Notes under the pieces: generated by a model
The model's database searches: none
The model's input: the letters and a program-made list of their open reading frames with translations, nothing else
What the model was told of the DNA's origin: nothing
In this document: in pieces, positions 32,201 through 40,456 of the stretch
Layout: every line of letters starts with the position of its first letter
How positions within the stretch are numbered: position 1 is the stretch's first letter
Assembly (NCBI RefSeq): GCF_963678635.1
Contig: NC_087067.1
Coordinates: 60,314,594-60,378,593, forward strand
Reading direction: 5' to 3'
Length of the DNA: 64,000 bases
From: Symsagittifera roscoffensis
Lineage: Eukaryota > Xenacoelomorpha > Acoela > Convolutidae
Translations under genes and position numbers: made by a program

Positions 32201-35200
32201 CTATCCGGGTTCCGTATCCTGAACATTGCATTATTTAGATCAATCGTTACGTCGAAATTCCTGATGAAGTCTCTGCCCAAAATGAATTGGTCAGATTCAT
32301 CTAGGTTTTCTACCACGATAAAGCTCATCCACAGGTTACGTTCCCCCAAATTGAGGGCTATTATCGGCGTCCTGCCCAGCACCCGAAGGGCCCCTTTGTT
32401 TGCAGCTGACAGCCGTATTCTCGAGTCTATCAAGTCACCTTTGTCAAAGCCCATCTTTTCCCATGTTTCAATTGGTATGACGCTCAAGACTGCTCCCGTG
32501 TCAAGTAATCCACGCAACTGAGTCTTTTTGCCATTTAAGTCTAGCACGTGCCCTGTCACATCTGCCTCCGTCCCGATGTGCATTGCATCTTCTTCAAGCA
32601 TGGCGCAGTGTCCAATCGATCTTACTTTCAACTGTTCTTTCCCTACATAGATTTGCCCAATTAGGTCTTCGTCACATGTTATCATCGTCTTGGTATAGAT
32701 GTTAATCCCATCTATATTTAGCATCACCTCGTGTGGACCATAAGCCTCCGTATATCTGTTATCAACACGTACCGACTTGCTGCCCCCTCTCACGAGTAGT
32801 GCTCTCAGCGCTCTAGGAGTCGTTTGTGGGCTTATTCCACTCAAGTAGTCTGCATACACATCAATGTGCATTATCGTCTGGTCGCTCGGCTCGCTCAAGT
32901 TTCTGGTTACCTCGTGGCCGCCCACTGTGATTATCGACATTATTCTTGCTCCGAATTTCGATATTCCAAAAGGTTTACCTGTCACCATTTTCACAGTGTT
33001 ACAATTCCCGGTCTTTTTTGAGCCTGGTACAGCCTCTGGTGTTTGTTTCGATCCGGTTAATGCTTCGTTAAAATTCTGTTTTTCGATCTCCAGCTTTAGT
33101 CGTTGCTCTATTTCTTTCGCAGCCAGATCCTGTTTCACTTTGGCAATTGCTCCCGTCGCCGCTTTCTCATAATTTATCTCTAGAGAGTTCCCGGCCGCGG
33201 ATTCTATCGCACCGTTAACATGTGTTACAGCTTTCACTGTTTTCGTCGGCAATTCGGTGTTTGGTGCTCCTAAGTTCCTAGATTCAAACTCGTTTTGCCT
33301 ATTCCGCTGATTCTGCACCGCCGCTAATGCCAACTTATGTTTGGGGTGATTCTGGTCCTTGACCGCTTCCCAGAACAAGGGACAATCCATTCTGAAGTGC
33401 CCCTCCTGGTTACAGAAGAAGCATCTAGCGCCTATCTTGATGATTAAGCCATTGTAGTACTCGTGTTCCTCCATCTGGCTCATGTCCTCCTCATCCGGTG
33501 CGTATCCTAGGCTCTTCATGCCTTGTTTGTACGTTGTGCAGTCAGCCACGTGATGATCCGCTGACCCGCAGTTCGCGCATGATCTGCGCTTGTCCATATC
33601 ATCTCTAGGTTTATACCATGATGACCTCTGGGGTTGGCTTCCCCCTTGCGTGTTCCTATTCTCTGGATATGAATATTTCTTGGGCTTCATCAGCGTGTAT
33701 TCCCTCGATTTTTGCCTCATTTCTTCTGGGGTTGGTGCGCTGTCTTTCGACAATGTATAGTATGTTGCTAACATTGTCCTTAAGTCATCACTTTTTACCC
33801 CATCAATGAACTTCGAGGCAATGCTAAAGTTCCTTCTGTTTGTCGAATCCTCTGGGTCACTCCTCCTTCTCAAGCTCTCGAGGTCATCTAGGAACCGATC
33901 TATTGACTCGTCGTCCCTCTGTCTTCTCTTTTCAAATCGCATCATCGCTTGGTGACCCTTCATGCCTGACCCGAATCGATTCAGTAATATCTCGAAGATC
34001 TTGTCCGCGGTGTCGCGTTCTTTTTCTTTCTTTGCGACCACGCATTTTAAGGCCGTTCCTTCCAAGTTGCTCAGTATGGCTGTACATGCTTGTCTTCCGT
34101 CATTCAAGTTGTCTTGCTCTAGATGTAATCTCATCACTTCCACCCAAGTGTCAATGCATCCATCGGAGTCGTCTTTGAATTCTTTCGGCTTTTTGAATGT
34201 TTTTCTTGATTTTCCCTCTCTCCTGTCGCTCGAGTCAGTGTTCCTCGTGGCGAAGGCCTCTAGAGTCCTGTTCATCATTTCCCAAGTGTTTGCCCATGTC
34301 ATAGCATCCGGTCCTGCGTTGCTGTTAGCTGTTGAGTCCCCCGGACCAGCCGTTGTATTCGACGTTGCACTCTTCATTATTGTTTTTGCAGCTGTTGGTG
34401 CTATGCTCACCGTATCCCGGGTTAGGGACAACGGTGTCGATTGCCGTTTGTTCCTTTGTGGTTCCACAAAGTCAACTCTGGTGCCTTGTGTACGATCCGC
34501 TGCCGGTCTTTCCTGTGAGGTAGAATTTCTCAAGATTGCATCCAATTTCGTCTGTATTGCACACGAACTTTCGGCCTGATTCTTGCTCATTGTGTCCATT
34601 CTCTTTTCCAGGCTACCTAATTGGCTGTTGACATCCTCATATCGGTTTTTCAATTGTTGCATATCCTTTTTGATATTCTTCTCTCGTTCTTCATTGGTGG
34701 TTTCTACCTTATCTGACATTTCCTTGAGTCTCTCATCCGTTGCCTTTGCCAGGTTAAAATAACTATCCAGATACTCGTGCTTGTTGTATCTTAATTCTTT
34801 TCTTATCACCTCTCTGTCCTCTTCACTGTGCTTTAGTTTTTTGTCAATCTGATCCAGTTTCGCCATCAAGTCACCCAGCTCAATGGTAGCCTCATCATGG
34901 TCAGCCGTCGGTCTCTTTTTGGCCGTAGCCTCTGCTTTAGCTTGTTCCTCTCTTGGATTGGCTTCTGTCGTCTTCGTGCTCACTGTCCCAAATGTTCGTG
35001 CTCTTTCAGCTTTTGGTTCTTCAGTCACGTTTTCTTTCGTTTTTATTCCGACCATCATTGCCAATTTTTCCGTAAAAGATGTCTTTTTTACTTGAGAGTC
35101 TTCTTTCACCGTTTCTTCGGTGTTGCCTATTGCATCTTCCGCATTGTCTATGGGTGAGAACTCTATGGGTTTCGGGTTTGGTTCTTCTGCATTGGGCATT

Positions 35201-35463
35201 GGAGTTGACTCCGTCGCCATTTTCCCTGTTTCATCTACACTTTGATCGGGTGTCTCTAGATCAATCTCGATGGTGGGTTCCACTCGTTCCCCCTCCGTGC
35301 CCTCTTTTGCCCTGTTCTCCGCTGTACTCCTTGTGCTGACCATGTTAACTGAAAAGTTCTTCTTTGTTATCTTCGGGCCCATTGATGTTGTTTTGCGTAG
35401 CGATGAATTATACTTTGCTTCGATAGGTCTTTTTTCAGCTACCGGTACCCTGCTCCGCCTCAT
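29203..35463 (-). CDS. Gag-protease-RT-RNase H polyprotein (2,086 aa)
   Basis: It makes the particle shell and the replication enzymes. In order: basic N-terminus and acidic linker (1-185); coiled coil about 190-290; Gag capsid-like helical region about 400-570; two zinc knuckles (CANCGSADHHVADC near 628, CFFCNQEGHFRMDC near 683); retropepsin with LLDTGA near 989 and a downstream ILGRDF; reverse transcriptase with LDLGSAFWQVPL, MPFGLCNA and YVDDVV near 1476; RNase H beginning at DTDAS near 1624. The C-terminal 350 residues are acidic linker. At over 2,000 aa it is longer than typical Ty3/gypsy Gag-Pol, which normally also includes integrase. Here integrase is a separate ORF. The start Met at 35,463 is the first in frame. 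It ends in TGA overlapping the next ATG. Confidence 0.95.
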   Translation of the reverse strand: MRRSRVPVAEKRPIEAKYNSSLRKTTSMGPKITKKNFSVNMVSTRSTAENRAKEGTEGERVEPTIEIDLETPDQSVDETGKMATESTPMPNAEEPNPKPIEFSPIDNAEDAIGNTEETVKEDSQVKKTSFTEKLAMMVGIKTKENVTEEPKAERARTFGTVSTKTTEANPREEQAKAEATAKKRPTADHDEATIELGDLMAKLDQIDKKLKHSEEDREVIRKELRYNKHEYLDSYFNLAKATDERLKEMSDKVETTNEEREKNIKKDMQQLKNRYEDVNSQLGSLEKRMDTMSKNQAESSCAIQTKLDAILRNSTSQERPAADRTQGTRVDFVEPQRNKRQSTPLSLTRDTVSIAPTAAKTIMKSATSNTTAGPGDSTANSNAGPDAMTWANTWEMMNRTLEAFATRNTDSSDRREGKSRKTFKKPKEFKDDSDGCIDTWVEVMRLHLEQDNLNDGRQACTAILSNLEGTALKCVVAKKEKERDTADKIFEILLNRFGSGMKGHQAMMRFEKRRQRDDESIDRFLDDLESLRRRSDPEDSTNRRNFSIASKFIDGVKSDDLRTMLATYYTLSKDSAPTPEEMRQKSREYTLMKPKKYSYPENRNTQGGSQPQRSSWYKPRDDMDKRRSCANCGSADHHVADCTTYKQGMKSLGYAPDEEDMSQMEEHEYYNGLIIKIGARCFFCNQEGHFRMDCPLFWEAVKDQNHPKHKLALAAVQNQRNRQNEFESRNLGAPNTELPTKTVKAVTHVNGAIESAAGNSLEINYEKAATGAIAKVKQDLAAKEIEQRLKLEIEKQNFNEALTGSKQTPEAVPGSKKTGNCNTVKMVTGKPFGISKFGARIMSIITVGGHEVTRNLSEPSDQTIMHIDVYADYLSGISPQTTPRALRALLVRGGSKSVRVDNRYTEAYGPHEVMLNIDGINIYTKTMITCDEDLIGQIYVGKEQLKVRSIGHCAMLEEDAMHIGTEADVTGHVLDLNGKKTQLRGLLDTGAVLSVIPIETWEKMGFDKGDLIDSRIRLSAANKGALRVLGRTPIIALNLGERNLWMSFIVVENLDESDQFILGRDFIRNFDVTIDLNNAMFRIRNPDRRYAIKPVNLIMANENKAPVFLSRRVRLKANKAAIVSLRMKNYNELSDNKQVCIVPNPNSQSAAVLGRSFSITKSGLCVSVLLNTLDIPITIQRGRKLGYALPVKTRYETIENSKQNEVVNCPNHRDKICILRRLQKIKDSSGLIKSLKSETDDGLSSCSNFPERPTLDEMQTDKPVLPEIEHLRGKLKDEQLEAIKDVLERNEEVFSRHKADIGCCNFVEHEIELEENAVPHREGARRMTPHKSDACRKEIKTLLEYDMIEPSKSPWACGVVMAKKKGDQLRFCCDFRYLNSVTVKDAYPIPRIDESLSKLGDAKFFTTLDLGSAFWQVPLRKQDRDKTGFARELGLFQWKRMPFGLCNATATFQRLMAHALIGVTKKYGNLVMCYVDDVVIATPTLEDHIERLDEVFACMKRSGLKCKPSKCEILKDSIKYLGRMVDKHGIRPDPDAVEAVLTWKSPKTEHQLMSFLGFANYYVEFIKGYADKVYPMQQLMRHKGKKFTWNNAAEESFQRIKKELCEAPVLGMPTEKGMYVLDTDASVVAISGILHQEQEWNGKTVLRPIAYGSKVLSDTEMKYGAPKAEMFAVVTFVEKYRAYLGSEPFKLRVDNRALSWLKTYSMDQSYIGRWIVRLDGYNMIIELRTRDKHQNADSLSKKTEFYERQEQREADRPEIKDGFSFMDKETYDSLLLMRWLNKSGKPIEDHPEIPKEPLEKTILKKSRGIPIGIMLKSKIVRETLKAKGYDLNQVEEGTVRIDEDLMRLLEKLSDDKPTIQGKGQEAPELTILRREEAINNTDSSKGSVTDSKDVVRSLVEKIPDNILEQTKVRSKKATFREEAEHLGLDKESGEWSRFMEGKETGEGKLSGEREEWDEDSDESSEGQDSLCMILAEEKIRQHDRELQTDPSSGTYNLEIQEVRGGEELEKIAVSRKPFRELSCNSNVRTNLVPEDDMKIVKKMICVKLSDDIHNPGEMNGQIMALKEHVKARYRLSDLIRAQKMTK

Positions 35464-35799
35464 TATTTCTATTTACAATTGCTTTTATTTACAATATTAT
35501 TATATACACAATTCTATTCTAAGAATAAAAATTTTGTGGAAACAAATTCTGTACAACGTGTTAAAAACCTTGTTCCAGTTCTCTTTCTAAAACCTCCGAA
35601 AAACTTCCTTTAATGTGGTCCCAACCGTACCGGTTTCGATTAGTCTTATTCTGTCTTAAAACACACACTTGTCGTAATTTTACTTCAGTTTTTATGCCGT
35701 CCCAAGATTTCCAATTACCGTCTCTACTCTTCTTTGTACCGTCCCAGGCTTCGTCCTACTGCCCCAAGACTGTTCGGTACTATCACAGTACTTTCCGCT

Positions 35800-36540
35800 A
35801 GTGTCCCCAGACCAGTGTCCCAAGACTGCCGTCCCAAGGCTAGTGTCCCAAGACTAGTGTCCCAAGACTACTGTCCCAAGACTAGTGTCCCAAGGCTAGT
35901 GTCCCAAGACCAGTGTCCCAAGGCTAGTGTCCCAAGACTACTGTCCCAAGACTAGTGTCCCAAGGCTAGTGTCCCAGGACTACTGTCCCAAGACTACTGT
36001 CCCAAGACTAGTGTCCCAAGGCTAGTGTCCCAAGACTACTGTCCCAAGACTAGTGTCCCAAGACTACTGTCTCAAGACTAGTGTCCCAAGGCTAGTGTCC
36101 CAAGACTACTGTCCCAAGGCCACTGTCCCAAGACCCTTGTCCCAAGACCCTGTCCCAAGACCACTGTCCCAAGACCTCCGTCCCAAGACCCTGTCCCAAG
36201 ACCCTGTCCCAAGACCCCTGTCCAAAGGCCACTGTCCCAAGACCCTTGTCCCAAGACCCTGTCCCAAGACCACTGTCCCAAGACCCTCGTCCCAATACCC
36301 CGTCCCAAGACCCTGTCCCAAGACCCTTGTCCCAAGACCACTGTCCCAAGACCCTTGTCCCAAGACCACTGTCCCAAGACCCTGTCCCATGACCCCTGTC
36401 CCAAGACCACTGTCCCAAGACCCTGTCCCAAGACCCTCGTCCCAAGACCACTGTCCCAAGACCCTTGTCCCAAGACCCTGTCCCAAGACCCTCGTCCCAA
36501 GACCACTGTCCCAAGACCCTGTCCCAAGACCCTTGTCCTT
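35800..36540. repeat. Minisatellite, 13-15-bp unit GTCCCAAGACTACT and variants
   Basis: About 50 units in a row. The first half is mostly 14-bp units (GTCCCAAGACTACT, GTCCCAAGGCTAGT). The second half, from about 36,120, is mostly GTCCCAAGACCCT types of 13-15 bp. Degenerate flanks reach roughly 35,700 and 36,640. Reading frames in several phases give repeated Ser-Gln-Asp-Pro or Cys-Pro-Lys peptides, which I take as artefacts. Confidence 0.95.
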
Positions 36541-37520
36541 GAGACTGTATCAAGACTGTTCTGGTCCAACACTGTCCCAGTATTGCACTGTCCCAAGACT
36601 GTCCCCAGACTGCTCTGTCCCAAGACTTCTTCGGTACTGTCCCAAGACTCGTCACGGAGTGTCTGGATATCGGATCTGTCTCTTCTTTGTTGTAGGGTCT
36701 TCTTGATTCACCGTACCTTGTACCACCACTCAAGCTCTAGTAAAATTTCCCCAAAAACCCTCTCTTAAAAGCCAAGTGCTGACCCCCCTTTTCTTTTTGG
36801 TTATTTCTATTTCAATGTTCCAAGCAACTTGAGACCAAAACCTGTGCGCAGGTATCTTGTGATCACCTGTTCGTATAAAACCAAACACCAATCCTCACCA
36901 AAATGCAACAGAAAATCCAAGTTAGAAGAAGTAATAAAAACAGAAAAATGAGCCCACCTGAAATTCAAAGGTGACCAATGTCTACCTTTCGTCAAAAAAA
37001 AATGTCTGGTACCTAATTGCCACGCGTTTTCCTCCCCCCACTAGTGATCTTATGGGGTGTCACAAAAGCTGTCTATATACGGTCCCCCCTACCAAACCAA
37101 CCAGCGTACCAGTCTTAACTCTAGTTAAATTTCGGATATCCACCTATTATTACCAACGCGTGTTATGTCTAATGTAACTAAATCCACGATGTCGACTAAT
37201 TAGTTACTCTAGTTTCCCCCCCTTTTTACAATTTACAACCGCTCACCTCTAACCTAACCAACCCCCCTTCTAACCTCCCCCCTTTCTAGCCCCCCTTCTT
37301 AAGCCTAAAAATTACCTTAAGCGCCGGGTGCTAGACCTCTCAAGAGAAAACCGTAGACCTGTTTCCAGGCCTGCTTAAGTAAAAACGTTCCTCAAAACAG
37401 GGGGAATTTCGCTTATCCAATTTTACACTCATCTCCTATAATGTAATGTGGATTTTAACGATACCCGTTGTGCCCAACTTGGGAACTCGAGAACTGTCAA
37501 ATCCTTCTTGGCTGCTTTCC

Positions 37521-37730
37521 TTCTCGACTGATCACCTGTTCCAGTCCAGTCTCCTATTGGTACAGCTCAAGTGTTCCTGAACCAGTTTCCCACTCGGCCG
37601 GTCACCTCTTCCAGTCGAGTCTCCTATTGGTTCAGCTCAAGTGATTCTGAACTACCTTCCTACTCGGCTGGTCACCTCTTCCAGTCAGGTCTCCTTGTAG
37701 TCCAGCTAAGTTCCAAGCTATCTGAAAACC
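37521..37730. repeat. Three tandem 70-bp repeats
   Basis: CTCCTATTGG falls at 37,551 and 37,621, and a CTCCTTG variant at 37,691, giving a 70-bp period. Shared tracts include CGGTCACCTCTTCCAGTC and CAGCTCAAGTG. The third unit is the most diverged. They lie in the copy B leader close to the 5' LTR. Confidence 0.85.
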
Positions 37731-38170
37731 CCTGACAACGCCCCACACTCGGGCACTTTATTAAGGTTACTGGGTTAAATTGCTAGGTTGATCGAAACGA
37801 TCGAACTTGTAAAACAGTATGGGTATACTCTTTAATTAATATAAAGGTTTGATCCAACTGATCTGGTGTCAAAGTCACTGTCTTTTTTCGTTTTATGGTT
37901 TTTGTTCCTTTTTCTATTATTTTTTGGTTTTTGTTTCGCTTTTTGTCTTTTTGCTCGTGTTTTTGTCCCCCTAGTTGCCCCCCTTTACTCGGTTAGCTAA
38001 GCCTCGTTCGGAGAGCGTACCAGGAAATTTTCTCGAGTTTTCTTAAAAAGCTATCACGGTACAACCGGAAGGTTTGCACGTTCCTGTCGAACCGTACCGC
38101 CGGTACTCTAGAATGGGCATTCAGCCCGAAGCTGTCTCAAGTGGGTTTGACTCCGTAGTCTTGATGTCGT

Positions 38171-38188
38171 AAACACCCAGGAGCGCCA
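38171..38188 (-). promoter_or_regulatory. Candidate primer-binding site
   Basis: On the sense strand TGGCGCTCCTGGGTGTTT starts 11 bases inside the 5' LTR. It begins TGG, as expected for pairing to the CCA end of a tRNA. The 11-base gap is larger than usual, and I have not identified the tRNA. Confidence 0.4.
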
Positions 38189-38199
38189 TAAAAACACTA

Positions 38200-39102
38200 T
38201 GTAACATTCGTCTACTGCAGTCACACATGAGGCTTAAGAAAAATAGGCCCTATAACTATTGGCTCAAGAGTCAGGGACACTATCTCTTGTGTTTTTCCAC
38301 CTCAAATCAGTCGGAGCCAATTCGGTTCGCTTGTGACATGAGACTACGACCCGCTACTGCTTAAGGCTACTACCAAAATATCCCCCCACTCTAGAATTAA
38401 GAACGTCCCCATACTTAGGTCTCAAAATACCCAAAATACATGAACGCCGTTAAAAACCGGGTCGGAACAATCCGTTAAGTTACTTTTTATTAGACAGTGG
38501 AACTTTGATCCATTTCAGATGGATCAACCTAAAACTCGCCTTACCTCAACATAACAATCACAGTATACACTCTATAATTTAAATGTGTACTCACATAGTA
38601 GCACGCTCAAGAATTGGGAAATAATCCAGTCGGCAATTAACTCAAGAATCAATAAGGTAACTAAGATGAGTTTAATGTCTGTCAGTTTTAACAACAAAAA
38701 CAAGTTTATACTCTAGACTGCAAGTTCTCGTGAACCTTTGGGACACTCTAGCTGTCCACCTTTCCACCGAAGGTTCACTCTGGTCCAGTTAATAATAGTA
38801 CTCCAATCACAACAATCCAGTTCGTGGGAATGCGCTCCTCTCTGTTTCAGATGGGACAGCTCTACTCTAGATTATTATTGCTACTGAAATTGCGAATAGC
38901 AATTTCCCACTGATTTTTTCTAGCAACTTTCCCGCGATTGTCACTTGATTGTTCTGACTTCTCTTTTTTGATTTTCAGTTATCGCGAGAAAATCGTGCAT
39001 GACAGGCTCCATTCGAAGTTTTGAAAAATTAAATTTCACTCCAAAATCAAGTGTTTTTTGCTTCTCTCAAGGTCAAACTTCCAATTATGACCGACTGGCA
39101 CA
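38200..39102 (-). repeat. 5' LTR of copy B
   Basis: It is the partner of 15,918-16,821, with the same TG...CA ends. It should contain the promoter for the element's RNA (sense strand minus) and the polyadenylation signal. I do not see an unambiguous TATA box. Confidence 0.95.
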
Positions 39103-39480
39103 CATCTCAATTGGCTTTTCTTTGCTGGCCATACTCTTGCTTCGTGAATTGGGGTTTTGCCTGTTATACCCCCATCAAATTTGGTCTTGATTTTTATTAT
39201 TAGACAGTAATGGTATAGTAGAGACGATCCGTTTTCGTGTTAGAAATGATGTATGGAAACGACGTTTCATTTTATATTTAAAGATGAATTTTTTCTAGAT
39301 AAAAATTGACAGCATTTTGGAACTGATTGACTACAACTGGACAACTGACCACTCGAGCTCAGCCCCAAGTGATTACGTAACTGAATTTATAAGAAATTTA
39401 AAATGTTAATTCAAGCGTTTTCGCACATTTTGTTAATCAGGATTAAATTTTTTTACAATATTTACAAAACGATCAAAGAT
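39103..39480 (-). mobile_element. Probable 5' end of the Penelope-like element
   Basis: On the minus strand this holds CTGATTA (39,440-39,434) and GCGAAAACG (39,424-39,416), close to the 14,296-14,328 arrangement, plus CGTTT near 39,472-39,468 that could pair as stem III. The two segments share TTCAAnCGTTTTCGCA and TCAGGAT tracts, so they are probably the two terminal repeats of the element split by copy B. No complete protein is readable in the remaining 300 bp. Confidence 0.45.
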
Positions 39481-39594
39481 CTGAAAAATGAGAAAACCCG
39501 CAGGTACAGGTTATTACCCGCACTGAAATTACATCATACCTCAAAAACATCCGGATGACGAATGAGAACACACTGAGCAACGTAGTGGCTCTAT

Positions 39595-40010
39595 GATTTT
39601 ATTGCATATTTTCGAGCTCAAATCTGGTTTATATTGACATTTTTCTAGAATCTTTACAATTTTTTTTGCACAAAATCTGATTTACAATGATTTTCTACAT
39701 TTTTGTTGCATATTTTTGGGCACAAAATGTGATTTACATTGACCCATTTAATCATTTGTTTTTATAAATTTTTGCCCAAGATCTGATTTGCAATAATGAT
39801 TTACTATGATTTCATTGAATATTTTCGAGCTCAAATCTGGTTTATTTAGACAATATTCTTGAGTTTGTACAGATGTTTTTGCACAAAATCTGATTTACAA
39901 TGATGATATTTGGTATTTTTGTTGCATGTTTTTCGTGCCGAAAATCTTGTTTATGTTGATGATTTTCATGATTTGTGTCGTTTGGTTTGAATTCAACTTT
40001 TGCATTGAGT
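39595..40010. repeat. Degenerate tandem repeat, about 212-bp period
   Basis: TATTTTCGAGCTCAAATCTG occurs near 39,608 and again near 39,820. Between and after them, variants of TTTTTGCACAAAATCTGATT recur every 60-110 bp. The repeat lies inside the terminal-inverted-repeat element. Confidence 0.75.
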
Positions 40011-40104
40011 TTTCAATTAGCATGCTTTTACGAAGAAAAAAATCAGTTCTTCTGACAATTTAATCAATTGTTTTGACAACATAGTCAATTTTATGGCGAT
40101 AGCA

Positions 40105-40260
40105 TTAGTTTTTGTTGCGGTTTTATGGCGAAAACAATAGACTTTATTGCAATTTTATGGCAAAAACAAAAGATTTTATTGCAATTTTATGGCGAAAGCA
40201 ATCAATTTATTGCAATTTCACGGTGATTTCAGGGCAAAAAAAATTAGATTTTATTGAGAT
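40105..40260. repeat. Tandem repeat of about 32-34 bp
   Basis: Four to five units built on TTGCAATTTTATGGCGAAAA, decaying at the right end. It is also inside the terminal-inverted-repeat element. Confidence 0.8.
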
Positions 40261-40456
40261 TATGTGGAGATAAAAATACATTTTAGTGGAATTACAAGGC
40301 AATATATTCTTGATGAAAATAATCTATTTTCTTTCTATTATAGAAAATGTTGCTTAAATTGGTTACACATAATCGATTATAATGGCAATTTTTTCGGCAA
40401 TATTTTCTCAATATAATCTATTTTTTTCCGAGAAACTTCGGTGCGGGTAATAACCT

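Larger units (their letters stand above)
35464..38199 (-). other. Long leader of copy B between 5' LTR and Gag
   Basis: 2.7 kb with no supported gene. It contains a 13-15-bp minisatellite, three 70-bp repeats and several C-runs (G-runs on the sense strand) at 37,216-37,295. Open stretches across the minisatellite occur on both strands only because the repeat lacks stop codons. Such a long leader probably affects translation or packaging, but I see no direct sign of how. Confidence 0.7.
15918..39102 (-). mobile_element. Copy B: 23.2-kb giant Ty3/gypsy-like LTR retrotransposon
   Basis: Direct LTRs of 904 and 903 bp, each running TG...CA, bound a minus-strand element. In its 5' to 3' order: 5' LTR (38,200-39,102), leader (35,464-38,199), Gag-protease-RT-RNase H ORF, integrase ORF with extension, spacer, giant extra ORF in three pieces, 3' untranslated region and 3' LTR (15,918-16,821). 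Retroelements of this class copy themselves through RNA and virus-like particles. The long ORFs are open, and the LTRs differ at about 15 positions by eye (near 98% identity), so insertion is fairly recent. A target duplication is unclear: ACAT occurs at 15,914-15,917 and at 39,102-39,105, overlapping the last LTR base. It lies inside the Penelope-like element. Confidence 0.92.
39508..40456. mobile_element. 949-bp terminal-inverted-repeat element, non-autonomous
   Basis: A 22-bp inverted repeat bounds the segment: 39,508-39,529 and the reverse complement of 40,435-40,456, with two mismatches; 16 bases beginning AGGTTATTACCCGCAC are identical. The inside is AT-rich, non-coding and full of short tandem repeats. 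It fits a MITE-like DNA transposon relic, but no clear target duplication is visible, so the family is unknown. Confidence 0.55.

Noticed and set aside
35800-36540. CRISPR-like array
   Set aside because: Units are contiguous, 13-15 bp and without unique spacers, in a eukaryotic retroelement leader.
36053-36768. Long open frames on both strands (up to 217 aa) across the leader minisatellite
   Set aside because: The repeat unit simply lacks stop codons in several phases; the peptides are pure repeat translation.
38171-38199. A tRNA gene fragment at the primer-binding region
   Set aside because: Only the 3'-end-like TGGCGCTCC tract is tRNA-like; no cloverleaf is present.
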